A DNA stretch of 64,000 bases from Pseudomonas gingeri (GTDB taxonomy: Bacteria; Pseudomonadota; Gammaproteobacteria; Pseudomonadales; Pseudomonadaceae), in the NCBI RefSeq assembly GCF_013386165.1, contig NZ_JACAOS010000003.1:1-64000 (forward strand), in the 5' to 3' direction. The position numbers and the translations under genes were made by a program. The notes beneath the pieces are model-generated. The model searched no databases. It saw only the letters and a list, made by a program, of their open reading frames with translations, and was not told the origin of the DNA. Within the stretch, counting starts at the first letter, position 1. The number at the start of each line of letters is the position of its first letter. Positions 1-8,312 of this stretch are shown piece after piece.

Positions 1-2
1 AT

Positions 3-302
3 ACCCTGGCGTTCACTTGCGCAAAACCCGTCATCCCCGAAGCCCCCTACAAACCCACGCTATTCGCGATCCAGCCCGGAGTAACCGCCCAGGACGCCCT
101 GGTCTACGTTTCCAATCTGCTCGAAACCGCAGAACTCAATGGCGACGAAATCAGCCTGCACACCAACCCGGTCGAACGGGCGTTGTTCTGGGGCATGCTG
201 CATTCGGTGGAGGTGGCGCGTGCGGTGGTGGATGCCTTGCTGGAGGGCGCGTCTCCCTCCCATCAGCTATCGTCAGCATTGGGCAACCCTGCAAAGGGTT
301 GA
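3..302 (+). CDS. DUF3077-like protein (5' end outside window)
   Basis: The reading frame is open from the window edge to a TGA at 300-302, so only the C-terminal ~99 residues are present and the start lies upstream. The peptide contains LFAIQPGVTAQDALVYVS followed by a helical tail (VERALFWGMLHSVEVARAVVDALL). This resembles the small DUF3077 proteins that are abundant in Pseudomonas: 'LF.v.pGv...dAL..as.LL' followed by a helix. Function is unknown for the family. No signal peptide can be judged because the N-terminus is missing. The next gene starts about 110 bases downstream on the same strand. Confidence 0.7.
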   Translation, partial: TLAFTCAKPVIPEAPYKPTLFAIQPGVTAQDALVYVSNLLETAELNGDEISLHTNPVERALFWGMLHSVEVARAVVDALLEGASPSHQLSSALGNPAKG

Positions 303-410
303 GGTCGTCAGCCAATACAGCGGCCCCTGTCTCCAAGGCGTTGAGTATGGAATCTTGGGAACAACAGGAGTAAAAAATACCTTACCTGCCTCAACCCAGA
401 GGATGTGCCA

Positions 411-605
411 ATGGTCATTACGGTCAAAGAACGCGATGAGGATCACATGTCCCACGACGCCCATAGCGCGAGCGTCAGGATGTGGGATGTCTACCAGGGC
501 GATGTGTTGGTCGGCGTTTATCACAGTGAAGCGGATGCGTTGAAGTACAAGGCTTTGCTGGAGAGCGGTCGTTTGGACAGCCTCAAGCCGCCTCCAAAAG
601 GCTGA
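411..605 (+). CDS. small hypothetical protein
   Basis: A 64-residue protein with no function that I recognise. I prefer the ATG at 411 because AGAGGA at 398-403 sits seven bases upstream; a GTG at 405 is also in frame but too close to that site. The middle of the protein (VRMWDVYQGDVLVGVYHSEADALKYKALLESG) looks like a compact beta-beta-alpha fold, and there is no signal peptide or membrane helix. It is followed at once by a clear intrinsic terminator, which supports it as a real transcribed gene. Confidence 0.6.
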   Translation: MVITVKERDEDHMSHDAHSASVRMWDVYQGDVLVGVYHSEADALKYKALLESGRLDSLKPPPKG

Positions 606-621
606 GGCCAACACCTTGAAC

Positions 622-651
622 AAGCCCAGCCTGGTGCTGGGCTTTGTTTTT
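622..651 (+). terminator. rho-independent terminator
   Basis: A perfect 9-bp stem (AAGCCCAGC 622-630 / GCTGGGCTT 636-644) with a 5-base loop is followed by TGTTTTT. It ends the small gene at 411-605. Confidence 0.9.
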
Positions 652-697
652 CGTGGCACAAAGGCGAGGGCGGCCGGACAAGGCCCGGCTCAACCGA

Positions 698-829
698 TTA
701 CACCCTGCTGTCGCCCTGGGTTTGCCGCGTGGCCTTTTCCTTCTTGTGGTTCTTCATGTCCTGCCTGATACCCCAGGCAATGACGACGATGCCAAAAATG
801 GCCATCAACACTATTTGTTCGGTAGGCAT
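698..829 (-). CDS. small single-helix membrane protein
   Basis: A 43-residue protein beginning MPTEQIVLMAIFGIVVIAWG, which forms one hydrophobic transmembrane helix, followed by a Lys/Arg-rich tail (DMKNHKKEKATRQ). The ATG at 829 has a GGAG site six bases upstream (836-839). A longer in-frame extension to 883 lacks a comparable ribosome site and adds an unlikely basic N-terminus. Single-helix proteins of this type are common and mostly uncharacterised in Pseudomonas; I assign no function. Confidence 0.6.
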   Translation of the reverse strand: MPTEQIVLMAIFGIVVIAWGIRQDMKNHKKEKATRQTQGDSRV

Positions 830-1036
830 AGCCTGCTCCTTGCAGAAAACGCTCATTGAACGGGCTGGCGCCGCGCCTGCCAAATCGAGGGGGTTACAGA
901 ATGTTTCGATGGCTGGGCAATATGGCCCCTGTCGAGCCGCCAGGGTGTGCCGAATTCGTCATCGTCTCGGCCTAAAGCGATCAAGCCGCGAGCCTTGCAA
1001 TGGACCAGTCTGGACAGTCTGTTCAAGGAGCTGATT

Positions 1037-2044
1037 ATGATCCGACTGTCCCTGGCTGAAGCTCGCGAGCTGGCCGAATCGATTCTGCTGCACAACGGTT
1101 TTAACCTCGCCCACGCCCAGGCGGTGACCGACACGGTGATTGCCGGCGAGCGCGATGGTTGCACCTCCCATGGTCTGTACCGGGTATTGGGCTGCGTGAA
1201 TTCCCTGAGAAACGGTAAGGTGGCCGCCGACGCCGAGCCGCAGGTCATCGATCAGGCGCCGTCCATTGTGCGTGTCGATGCGGGGGGTGGTTTTTCCCAG
1301 TTGGCGTTCCAGGCAGGTCTGCCCTTGTTGCAGGAGAAAACCCGCGCCAATGGGATCGCGGCCCTGGCGATCAATCGTTGTGTGCATTTCTCCGCGCTGT
1401 GGGTCGAGATCGAGCAACTGACCGCCGCCGGCCTCGTCGCGTTGGCCTGCACGCCCAGCCATGCCTGGGTCGCGCCCGCCGGGGGGAATCAGCCGGTGTT
1501 CGGGACCAATCCCATCGCCTTCGGCTGGCCGCGCCCAGGTAACGACCCCTTTGTCTTCGACTTCGCCACCAGTGCCATTGCCCGTGGCGAGATAGAGCTG
1601 CATCGGCGGGCCGGCAAAGCCATTCCCGAAGGCTGGGGCGTGGACGCCCAAGGTCAGCCGAGTACCGATGCCAATGTGGTGCTTGATAGCGGCGCGATGT
1701 TGACGTTCGGTGGGCACAAGGGCTCGGCGTTGGCAGCCATGGTGGAGCTGATTGCCGGGCCGTTGATCGGTGACCTGACCAGTGCCGAATCCCTGGCCTA
1801 CGACGCTGGCAGCAAGTCGTCGCCGTACCATGGCGAACTGCTTGTCGCCTTCGATCCGCAGCGTTTTCTCGGGGCGGCCACCGAGCAGCATCTGGCCCGT
1901 GCCGAAGCCGTGTTCGACAGCATTGAGGGGCAGGGCGCACGCTTGCCGTCGCAACGGCGTTATGAGGCGCGAGCGCGCAGTCTGGTGGAGGGTGTGCAGA
2001 TTCCCGAGGCGCTGTACAACGACCTGAAAGCGTTGCTGGCCTGA
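1037..2044 (+). CDS. delta1-pyrroline-2-carboxylate reductase (Ldh/malate dehydrogenase-2 family)
   Basis: A 335-residue member of the NAD(P)H-dependent Ldh_2 family, close in motif pattern to Pseudomonas DpkA, which reduces delta1-pyrroline-2-carboxylate to L-proline and delta1-piperideine-2-carboxylate to L-pipecolate. Visible family motifs are RDGCTSHGLYR, the VHFSALW region, FGTNPIAFGWPRP, FDFATSAIARGE and FGGHKGSALA. The ATG at 1037 is preceded by AAGGAG at 1025-1030 with six bases of spacing, which is better than the longer frame from 947. Its place beside 3-hydroxyproline dehydratases fits the role of returning their cyclic imine product to proline. It is transcribed towards the rest of the locus and ends in a shared terminator. 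The lactate/malate dehydrogenase annotation often given to this family is less likely here. Confidence 0.82.
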   Translation: MIRLSLAEARELAESILLHNGFNLAHAQAVTDTVIAGERDGCTSHGLYRVLGCVNSLRNGKVAADAEPQVIDQAPSIVRVDAGGGFSQLAFQAGLPLLQEKTRANGIAALAINRCVHFSALWVEIEQLTAAGLVALACTPSHAWVAPAGGNQPVFGTNPIAFGWPRPGNDPFVFDFATSAIARGEIELHRRAGKAIPEGWGVDAQGQPSTDANVVLDSGAMLTFGGHKGSALAAMVELIAGPLIGDLTSAESLAYDAGSKSSPYHGELLVAFDPQRFLGAATEQHLARAEAVFDSIEGQGARLPSQRRYEARARSLVEGVQIPEALYNDLKALLA

Positions 2045-2052
2045 GAGAGGAA

Positions 2053-2088
2053 GGGCGCCATCGGTCTGGCCGATGGCGCCCGTTTTTT
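2053..2088 (+). terminator. intrinsic terminator between convergent genes
   Basis: A 12-bp perfect stem (GGGCGCCATCGG 2053-2064 / CCGATGGCGCCC 2070-2081) with a 5-base loop and a run of six T. It ends the reductase gene; the convergent dehydrogenase stops at 2087 within it, so it may also act on the other strand, although the tail there is weaker (TTCCTCTCTC). Confidence 0.88.
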
Positions 2089-3667
2089 ACAGCGGAGCGC
2101 GCTGGCTGATGCCGTCGACCAAACGATTGATGCCCAGCGGGTTGGCGTTTTGCAAGGCTTCGGGCAACAAGGCATCCGGGCAATTCTGGTAGCACACCGG
2201 GCGCAGAAAGCGCTCGATGGCCAAGCTGCCGACCGAAGTGCCGCGTGCGTCGGAGGTGGCCGGGTAAGGGCCGCCATGGACCATGGCATCACCGACTTCG
2301 ACACCGGTCGGATAGCCGTTGAACAAGACTCGCCCGACCTTTTGTTCCAGCAGGGGCAGCAGCTCGGCGTGGCTCTGTAGATCGGCGGCCTCGGCAATCA
2401 GCGTGGCCGTGAGTTGACCGTGCAAACCCCGGAGCGCTTGTTGCAGTTCGGCGTTGTCGGCCACTTCAACGACGACGGTGGTCGGGCCGAAGACTTCTTC
2501 CTGCAACAGCGGATCGCCGTTGAGCAACAGACGGACGTCGGCCTTGAACAGTTGCGGCTGTGCCTGGTGGCCTTGCTGGGGCTTGCCGGCCAGATGGCTG
2601 ATGCCTGAATGGTCGAGTAGGGCCTGCACGCCGTTGGTGTAACTGCGCAGTGTGCCGGCATTGAGCATGGTCTGCGCCGGCTGTTCGTTCATCAAGACCG
2701 CGAGCAGTGCTGTGAATGCGGTGAAGCGGGGCGAACCGATACCGATCACCAGACCCGGATTGGTACAGAACTGACCGCAACCCTGGACCACTGAGGCCAT
2801 CAGTTCACTGGCGATCTTTTCGCCGCGCAGTTGCAAGGCTTCGGGCAGGATCACCACCGGATTGATGCTGCTCATTTCGGCGAATACCGGAATCGGTTGT
2901 GGCCGTGCGGCGGCCATGTCGCAGAGCGCGCGTCCCCCGGTCAGCGAGCCGGTGAAACCGACGGCCTGGATCGATGGGTGCTTGACCAGCGCTTCACCGA
3001 CACCCGCGCCGTAGATCATGTTGAACACGCCTTTGGGCATGTCGGTTTGCTCGGCGGCGCGGATGATCGCATTGGCCACCTGTTCGGCTGTTGCCATATG
3101 TCCACTGTGGGCCTTGAACACCACCGGGCAACCGGCGGCCAGGGCAGCCGCGGTATCGCCGCCGGCGGTGGAGAACGCCAGGGGGAAATTGCTCGCGCCG
3201 AACACCGCCACCGGGCCGACGCCGATTCGGTATTGACGCAGGTCGATCCTGGGGAGCGGTTGGCGCTCGGGCAAGGCGCGGTCGATCCGTGCGCCGTAGA
3301 AATCACCACGGCGCAGCACTTGCGCGAACAGGCGCATCTGGCCGCTGGTGCGTGCGCGTTCACCCTGGATTCGGCCGGTGGGTAGGGCCGTCTCCTGGGT
3401 GACCAGGGCGATGAAGTTGTCATCCAGGGCATCCAGTTGCGCAGCGATGGCCTCGAGAAACTCCGCACGCCGACTGGCCGGCAGTGTGCGAAACGCCGGG
3501 TAGGCCGACGCGGCAGCTTGGGCGGCGGCGTCTACTTCGTCGCTGGTCGCCTGGGTGAAAACGAAGGGCAGGGCGTCACCGGTGCTGGCGTCATGGCTGT
3601 GCAAGGTGATAGTGCCGGCGGCGCTGCGCGCACCGCCGATGTAGTTGTGGCCGATGATCTCGGACAT
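2087..3667 (-). CDS. lhpG: alpha-ketoglutaric semialdehyde (2,5-dioxovalerate) dehydrogenase
   Basis: A 526-residue aldehyde dehydrogenase of the hydroxyproline-induced KGSADH type. It oxidises 2,5-dioxopentanoate to 2-oxoglutarate with NAD(P)+, the last step of 4-hydroxyproline breakdown. Visible features are the general-base Glu in PVFAEMSSINPVV, the nucleophile Cys in GCGQFCTNPG, the cofactor-fold stretch VGPVAVFGASNFPLAFS, and GFTGSLTGGRALCD. The length is typical for this branch, which is longer than ordinary 480-500-residue aldehyde dehydrogenases. The ATG at 3667 has a ribosome site just upstream in the reverse strand (CAGGAGTTTTCC). It is separated from the deaminase gene by REP elements, so it may have its own promoter. 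The symbol follows P. aeruginosa naming from memory. Confidence 0.87.
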   Translation of the reverse strand: MSEIIGHNYIGGARSAAGTITLHSHDASTGDALPFVFTQATSDEVDAAAQAAASAYPAFRTLPASRRAEFLEAIAAQLDALDDNFIALVTQETALPTGRIQGERARTSGQMRLFAQVLRRGDFYGARIDRALPERQPLPRIDLRQYRIGVGPVAVFGASNFPLAFSTAGGDTAAALAAGCPVVFKAHSGHMATAEQVANAIIRAAEQTDMPKGVFNMIYGAGVGEALVKHPSIQAVGFTGSLTGGRALCDMAAARPQPIPVFAEMSSINPVVILPEALQLRGEKIASELMASVVQGCGQFCTNPGLVIGIGSPRFTAFTALLAVLMNEQPAQTMLNAGTLRSYTNGVQALLDHSGISHLAGKPQQGHQAQPQLFKADVRLLLNGDPLLQEEVFGPTTVVVEVADNAELQQALRGLHGQLTATLIAEAADLQSHAELLPLLEQKVGRVLFNGYPTGVEVGDAMVHGGPYPATSDARGTSVGSLAIERFLRPVCYQNCPDALLPEALQNANPLGINRLVDGISQRAPL

Positions 3668-3738
3668 GGAAAACTCCTGTCAGAAGAAAGGCATCCTGGT
3701 GCCAGTCGGTTAAGAGCGATCTCAAATCTGACCGCGAC

Positions 3739-3874
3739 TTGTGGCGAGCGGGCTTGCCCGCGCTCGGCTGCGAAGCAGTCGTAAAATCGATCACCGTGTT
3801 CTACCTGATACACCGCAATCACTGGTTTTTAGGGCCGCTTCGCGGCCCAGCGCGGGCAAGCCCGCTCGCCACAA
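3739..3874. repeat. REP doublet (REPIN-like)
   Basis: Two REP-type palindromes face each other. One copy (about 3739-3788) carries GTGGCGAGCGGGCTTGCCCG followed by GGCTGCGAAGCAGTCGTAAA. The opposite copy (about 3830-3874) carries GGGCCGCTTCGC and its reverse complement GCGGGCAAGCCCGCTCGCCAC. This is the usual extragenic layout of Pseudomonas REPs. Confidence 0.85.
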
Positions 3875-3882
3875 GACTGCGT

Positions 3883-3992
3883 TCGGCTGCGAAGCAGTCG
3901 TAAACCTGCGACTGCGTTCCGCCTGACACAATCGAGTCTCTGGTTTTAGGGCCGCTTCGCAGCCCAGCGAGGGCAAGCCCCCTCGCCACAAG
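3883..3992. repeat. second REP pair adjoining the first
   Basis: The block GGCTGCGAAGCAGTCGTAAA recurs at about 3885-3904, and a third palindrome lies at 3948-3992 (GGGCCGCTTCGCAGCCCAGC then AGGGCAAGCCCCCTCGCCAC). It is a near-direct repeat of the 3831-3874 copy with a few substitutions, which suggests tandem amplification of one REP unit between the dehydrogenase and deaminase genes. Confidence 0.8.
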
Positions 3993-4038
3993 TGTGCATC
4001 CCGCTGGCTTTGATTGAGTTCAAGCTAGAGGCGCAGTC

Positions 4039-4956
4039 TCAGAGACCCACGTCCGGCAAGTGCGGACGATTGGCCAGGGCCTTGGCCATGATCTGTTCGA
4101 CAAACACCCGATCGGCTTCCGGCAAGGCCAGGCGTGGCGGACGGGTCAAAGCACTGCCGCGACCGGCAATGGCTTCGCACAGCTTGATGCATTGCACCAG
4201 GTCAGCACGGGCGTCGAGGTGCAGGATCGGCATCAGCCATTCGTAGATCGGCATGGCCTCGGCAAAACGCCCAGCCTTGGCCAGGCGGAAGATGGTTTCG
4301 CCTTCTTTCGGGAACACGTTGGACATCCCCGAAACCCAGCCTTCAGCCCCCACGGCGATGCTTTCCAGCACCACATCGTCCAAGCCCGCGAACAGCACAA
4401 AACGGTCGCCGACTTCATTGCGCACGTCGATGAACCGCCGGGTGTCGCCGGAGGAATCCTTGAAGCACACCACGTTGTCGCAGTCGGCCAGGGAAATCAG
4501 GATGTCCGGGGTTACGTCGTTTTTGTAGATCGGCGGGTTGTTGTAGACCATCAACGGCACATCGGCGTTTTTTGCCACGTAGCGGTAGTGCTCGGCGGTC
4601 TCGAAGGGCTTGGAGCCATAGACCAGCGCCGGCATCAGCATCACGCCGTCGACCCCGGCCTTGCGCACGGCGTTAGCCACCTTGGCTGCCTGCACGCTGG
4701 TGAACTCGGCGACGCCGCAGATCACCGGCACCCGGCCACGGGAGGCATCCACCGCGACTTCGGTCACGGCGATTTTCTCTTCAGCGCTCAGGGAGGTGTT
4801 TTCCCCCACCGAACCGCACACCACCAGGCCGGAAACGCCGTCGCGGATCACGTTGGAAATCACCTGGTGGGTCTTTTCCAGGTTGATGCTGAAGTCGTCG
4901 TTGAATTGAGTGGTGACCGCCGGGAAGACGCCGCTCCAGTTGATGCGTTTGCTCAT
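4039..4956 (-). CDS. lhpC: delta1-pyrroline-4-hydroxy-2-carboxylate deaminase (DapA/NAL family)
   Basis: A 305-residue TIM-barrel protein of the dihydrodipicolinate synthase/N-acetylneuraminate lyase family. The Schiff-base Lys166 is in VVCFKDSSGD, the catalytic Tyr138 in PLMVYNNPP, and the carboxylate-binding GSVGENTSLS motif is at residues 48-57. In hydroxyproline clusters this family member removes water and ammonia from 1-pyrroline-4-hydroxy-2-carboxylate, giving alpha-ketoglutaric semialdehyde. The ATG at 4956 follows GGAGAG (4961-4966); a longer frame from 5199 would overlap the epimerase-like gene and is rejected. It has its own operator-like GTATAC palindrome 24 bases upstream of the start. 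True DapA is excluded by context rather than by sequence. Confidence 0.85.
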   Translation of the reverse strand: MSKRINWSGVFPAVTTQFNDDFSINLEKTHQVISNVIRDGVSGLVVCGSVGENTSLSAEEKIAVTEVAVDASRGRVPVICGVAEFTSVQAAKVANAVRKAGVDGVMLMPALVYGSKPFETAEHYRYVAKNADVPLMVYNNPPIYKNDVTPDILISLADCDNVVCFKDSSGDTRRFIDVRNEVGDRFVLFAGLDDVVLESIAVGAEGWVSGMSNVFPKEGETIFRLAKAGRFAEAMPIYEWLMPILHLDARADLVQCIKLCEAIAGRGSALTRPPRLALPEADRVFVEQIMAKALANRPHLPDVGL

Positions 4957-4979
4957 GATGCTCTCCAGTGGTTTAGCGT

Positions 4980-4997
4980 ATTTCGTATACGATATTT
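4980..4997 (-). promoter_or_regulatory. GTATAC operator before lhpC
   Basis: ATTTCGTATACGATATTT contains the perfect 10-bp palindrome TCGTATACGA (4983-4992). The same 18 bases occur at 10961-10978 before the transporter binding-protein gene, and a related site precedes the GntR/FCD gene. It is probably the binding site of that regulator. Confidence 0.75.
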
Positions 4998-5090
4998 TAA
5001 GTGAAAAAATTAGACCAGTGTTTTTTCGCCGGGCGCCGTCAGGGCGCCCCCGGTTTGTTTCGATCAGCCGTCTAGCGCTGGCGTTGCGGT

Positions 5091-6119
5091 TCAGGCACCG
5101 GGCCAGGTGTCCGACAACCGGTAGCCTTGTGGCCAGGGATCGGCGGGGTCGAGCAGCAATTGATGGGTGCCGGTGATCCAGGCCCGGCCGGACAGGCACG
5201 GGTAGATCGCCGCACGCCCGGCCAGTTCAGTCATGGAGTCGATGCGGCAATGGAACTCCGAACCGATGATCGAGCGGCCGATAAAGCGCTCACCGACCTT
5301 CAGCACACCCTTGGTCTGCAACACCGCCATGCGCGCCGAGCAACCGGTGCCACAGGGCGAGCGGTCGATCTTGCCGGGTCGGATCACCACGGCGTTGGCG
5401 CCGGTGGCGACGCCGTTTTCGTAGACCACCGGGGCGGCGATCTGGCAGAAGGAGATATGCGCCCAGTCAGGGTTCAACGGGTGGACAAAACCCAATTGCC
5501 CGTTGGCGGCGCGGGTGATCTTCAGGCCGATCTCAACCATGTCCTTGGCTTCGTCGGGACGGATGGCAAACCCCAGGCGCTGGGCATCGACAATGGCGAA
5601 GCTGTCGCCGCCATAGGCGGTGTCGACCTGGATCGAACCCAGGCCTTCGACTTCGATCCAGGCGTCGAGGCGGTCGGCGAACGACGGCACGTTCTTGATT
5701 TCCACCCGCTGGACCTTGCCGTCCTTGCACTCGGCCACGGCTTCGATCAGCCCGCCGGGGGCCTCAAGCACCAGGCGGGTCTGGGGCTCGGTCATCGGCA
5801 GGATGCCGCTGTCGAGCAGCACGGTGGCCACGCACAACGAGTTGGACCCTGACATCGGCGGGGTATCCGCCGGCTCCATGATGATCCAGGCCATCTGCGC
5901 CCGTGGGTCCTTGGCCGGCACCAGCAGGTTGACGTGGCGGAACACGCCGCCACGGGGTTCGTTGAGGACGAAGTTGCGCAGGGTTTCATCCTCGGCGATC
6001 CAGCGCGACTGTTCCCACACCGTGGCGCCAGGCGGCGGGGCGACGCCGCCGACAATCACATCGCCGACCTCACCTTCGGCGTGGCAGCTGACCACGTGGA
6101 CGATTTTCGAAGAACGCAT
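5091..6119 (-). CDS. proline racemase-family enzyme, Ser/Cys type (probable trans-3-hydroxyproline dehydratase or hydroxyproline epimerase)
   Basis: A 342-residue proline racemase superfamily protein. The first catalytic position is Ser90 ([12 protein letters not shown]) rather than Cys, while the second Cys is kept (C256 in [11 protein letters not shown]). Canonical racemases and 4-hydroxyproline epimerases are Cys/Cys; the eukaryotic-type trans-3-hydroxyproline dehydratase is Cys/Thr; Ser/Cys members are a separate bacterial set that includes dehydratase and epimerase activities. A Cys/Cys epimerase is already encoded at 14575-15507, and a pyrroline-2-carboxylate reductase lies nearby. I therefore infer trans-3-hydroxy-L-proline dehydration, but epimerisation remains possible. 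The ATG at 6119 follows AAGAGGAG. The transporter ATPase gene lies upstream across a REPIN. Confidence 0.72.
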   Translation of the reverse strand: MRSSKIVHVVSCHAEGEVGDVIVGGVAPPPGATVWEQSRWIAEDETLRNFVLNEPRGGVFRHVNLLVPAKDPRAQMAWIIMEPADTPPMSGSNSLCVATVLLDSGILPMTEPQTRLVLEAPGGLIEAVAECKDGKVQRVEIKNVPSFADRLDAWIEVEGLGSIQVDTAYGGDSFAIVDAQRLGFAIRPDEAKDMVEIGLKITRAANGQLGFVHPLNPDWAHISFCQIAAPVVYENGVATGANAVVIRPGKIDRSPCGTGCSARMAVLQTKGVLKVGERFIGRSIIGSEFHCRIDSMTELAGRAAIYPCLSGRAWITGTHQLLLDPADPWPQGYRLSDTWPGA

Positions 6120-6150
6120 TGCCTACTCCTCTTGTGATGGTTCACCGACC

Positions 6151-6243
6151 TTGTAGGCGCCGGCTTGCTGGCGAATCGTAAGAACACTGCGGTGGATCAG
6201 GCACACCGCGTTATCGTTCTTCGCCAGCAAGCCGGCTCCCACA
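6151..6243. repeat. REPIN (inverted pair of a second REP type)
   Basis: GCCGGCTTGCTGGCGAA (about 6159-6175) is matched by TTCGCCAGCAAGCCGGC (about 6219-6235) in inverted orientation, flanked by TTGTAGG and CTCCCACAG. This is a different REP sequence from the one at 3.7-4.0 kb. It separates the ABC transporter genes from the enzyme gene downstream. Confidence 0.85.
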
Positions 6244-6270
6244 GGACCGCGTTTGCTTTCAGTGTCGTGG

Positions 6271-6993
6271 TTATTTCACGGACTTGAGGAACGCCGCCGT
6301 TTCCGGCTGCACGGGATTGCCGATGACCTGGTCGGGCGCGCCGATCTCATGCACCAGGCCGTTACGAAAGAACGCTACGCGATCGGAAACGTCGCGGGCA
6401 AAGCGGATCTCATGGGTCACCAGGACCATGGTCATGCCGTCTTCGGCGAGCATGCGCATGGTGTCCAGCACCTCTCCCACCAGTTGCGGGTCGAGGGCCG
6501 AAGTGGCTTCGTCGAAGAGCATGTAGTCCGGCGACATGGCCAGGGCCCGGGCAATCGCCATGCGCTGCTGCTGGCCGCCGGAGAGCTTGCCGGGAAAGGC
6601 CTTGAGCTTGTCGCCCAGGCCCACGTGGGTCAGTTGCCGGACCGCCAGTTCCTCGGCGTCCTGCTGGCTTTTGCCGAGCACCTTGCGCGGCGCCAGCATC
6701 ACGTTTTCCAGCACGGTCAGGTGCGGGAAGGCGTTCCACTGCTGGAACACGATGCCGATCTTCTGCCGCAGGCGGTTGAGGTCGGTGGCCTTGTCATGGA
6801 CCTCGACGCCGTCGACGCGGATGTTGCCCTGGTGAATCGATTCCAGGCCGTTGATGCACATCAGCAGGGTCGATTTACCCGAGCCGGAGCCGCCGATGAT
6901 CGACACCACCTCGCCCTTGTTCACGGTCAGGCTGACGCCCTTGATCACTTCGAGCTCGCCGAAGGATTTGTGTACGTTGTCGATCTCAATCAT
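6271..6993 (-). CDS. lhpO: polar amino acid ABC transporter ATP-binding protein (hydroxyproline)
   Basis: A 240-residue ATPase of the HisP/GlnQ type that powers the membrane complex encoded just upstream. Walker A is GGSGSGKST, the Q-loop is in VFQQWNAFPHLTVLENV, the signature is LSGGQQQR, Walker B is MLFDEATSALD, and the switch His is in LVTHE. The ATG at 6993 lies 8 bases inside the permease gene, with AAGGTGG upstream of it; the longer frame from 7026 would overlap the permease more deeply. The overlap implies translational coupling. The hydroxyproline substrate is inferred from the surrounding catabolic genes. Confidence 0.88.
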   Translation of the reverse strand: MIEIDNVHKSFGELEVIKGVSLTVNKGEVVSIIGGSGSGKSTLLMCINGLESIHQGNIRVDGVEVHDKATDLNRLRQKIGIVFQQWNAFPHLTVLENVMLAPRKVLGKSQQDAEELAVRQLTHVGLGDKLKAFPGKLSGGQQQRMAIARALAMSPDYMLFDEATSALDPQLVGEVLDTMRMLAEDGMTMVLVTHEIRFARDVSDRVAFFRNGLVHEIGAPDQVIGNPVQPETAAFLKSVK

Positions 6994-7636
6994 TTTCTTG
7001 CCACCTTCTTTCCAGACGAGCGCCAAGGCGGGCGACCACCAGGCTCATGACGTAATAGATGAGGCCCGCGATGCACAGCACCAGCAACGGTTCCTGAATG
7101 CGCGTGACGATGGTTTGCGAGGCGCGCAGCAGTTCGACGATGCCGATCCACATCACCAGCGCGGTGTCTTTCATCACACTGAGCACCAGGTTCAGCCAGC
7201 CGGGGAAGGCCACCCGCGTGGCCATCGGCAGGACGATCCAGCGCAGGTCCTGGAAAAAGCTCAGGCCCAGGGAACGACTGGCCCGACGCAGGGTGAGCGG
7301 CACCGACAATACGCCGCTGCGCACGATCTCGGTGAAGTACGCGGCGGCGTAGACCCCGAGCACGATGCAGCCGACGCTGAAGGCGCTGATGTTCAGGCCG
7401 ACGATGCTTTTCAGCGAGTTGAACAGCACGAACTGGATCAGCAACGGCACGCTGCGAAACACGTCCAGCACCCAGGCCAGGGGCAGGCTGGCGCGCGGCC
7501 AGAGGGCGCGCAACACGCCGAACAGCAGCCCGGCAACAGAACCGATGAGGATCGACCAGGCGGTCAGTTGCAGCGTGATCCAGGCCCCGTTGAGCAGGAA
7601 CAGCAGGTCATTCCAGGAGAAACTGGTGAAAAACAT
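6986..7636 (-). CDS. lhpN: polar amino acid ABC transporter permease
   Basis: A 216-residue inner-membrane permease of the HisM/GlnP family with about five hydrophobic segments. The cytoplasmic EAA loop that contacts the ATPase can be seen in VPLTLRRASRSLGLSFFQDLRWIVLPMATR. The ATG at 7636 is preceded by GAGGAGGTGACT; a GTG at 7642 in the same frame sits inside that ribosome site and is less likely. The gene overlaps the ATPase gene by 8 bases and follows the other permease after a 10-base gap, as in a typical two-permease amino acid uptake system. Confidence 0.87.
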   Translation of the reverse strand: MFFTSFSWNDLLFLLNGAWITLQLTAWSILIGSVAGLLFGVLRALWPRASLPLAWVLDVFRSVPLLIQFVLFNSLKSIVGLNISAFSVGCIVLGVYAAAYFTEIVRSGVLSVPLTLRRASRSLGLSFFQDLRWIVLPMATRVAFPGWLNLVLSVMKDTALVMWIGIVELLRASQTIVTRIQEPLLVLCIAGLIYYVMSLVVARLGARLERRWQEND

Positions 7637-7646
7637 AGTCACCTCC

Positions 7647-8312
7647 TCAGTAGCGGAACAGTCGCCAGGCCATCAGCCGGGCTACCGCGACGATCGCCTT
7701 GGCAATCAGGTAATACAGCACCGCTGCAATGGCGAAGTACTCGAAGGTGCGGAACGTCTTGACGTTGTAGTCCTGGGTCACGCCGGTGAGGTCATTGTTC
7801 AGCCCGACAATCACCCCCAGCGACGTCATCAGCACCGCCCAGACCATCTGGTTGCTCAGCGGATAAAAGACGATGCGCAGCAGTTGCGGGACGATGATCA
7901 AGCGGTACGCCTGGAAGGCGCTCATGCCCAGGGAACGGGCGGCGCGCACTTGCGTATCGGGCACGGCCTTGAGGCCACCGCGAAAGTTTTCCGCGAGATA
8001 ACCGGCGTTGTTGAAGGTGATCCCGGCGAGCAGGGCGAACCATGAGCTGACATGCAGATCCAGCGAGCCGAGGCCGAAGTAGAGGATGTAGATCTGGAAC
8101 AGCGACGGGGTGTTGCGGGCAATCGACACCCAGCCGTTACCGATGCCACGCAGCAGCGGATTGCTGGTTTCGCGCATCACCGTCAGGGCCAGGGCGATCA
8201 GCACCCCGAAGATCATCGACAATGCCGCAGTCTCGAAGGTGACGACGGCGCCGGCGAGCATGTCCGGCAAGGCGCGCAGCGCGGCGTGCCATTGGAAGGT
8301 GTAGTCAAACAT
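7647..8312 (-). CDS. lhpM: polar amino acid ABC transporter permease
   Basis: A 221-residue inner-membrane permease, partner of the one that follows. The motif ARNTPSLFQIYILYFGLG is characteristic of HisQ/GlnP-type permeases, and the EAA loop appears in VPDTQVRAARSLGMSAFQAYRLIIVPQLLR. The start at 8312 overlaps the end of the aconitase-X gene by 8 bases, so a dehydratase is built into the transport operon. The two permeases form a heterodimer in this family. Confidence 0.87.
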   Translation of the reverse strand: MFDYTFQWHAALRALPDMLAGAVVTFETAALSMIFGVLIALALTVMRETSNPLLRGIGNGWVSIARNTPSLFQIYILYFGLGSLDLHVSSWFALLAGITFNNAGYLAENFRGGLKAVPDTQVRAARSLGMSAFQAYRLIIVPQLLRIVFYPLSNQMVWAVLMTSLGVIVGLNNDLTGVTQDYNVKTFRTFEYFAIAAVLYYLIAKAIVAVARLMAWRLFRY

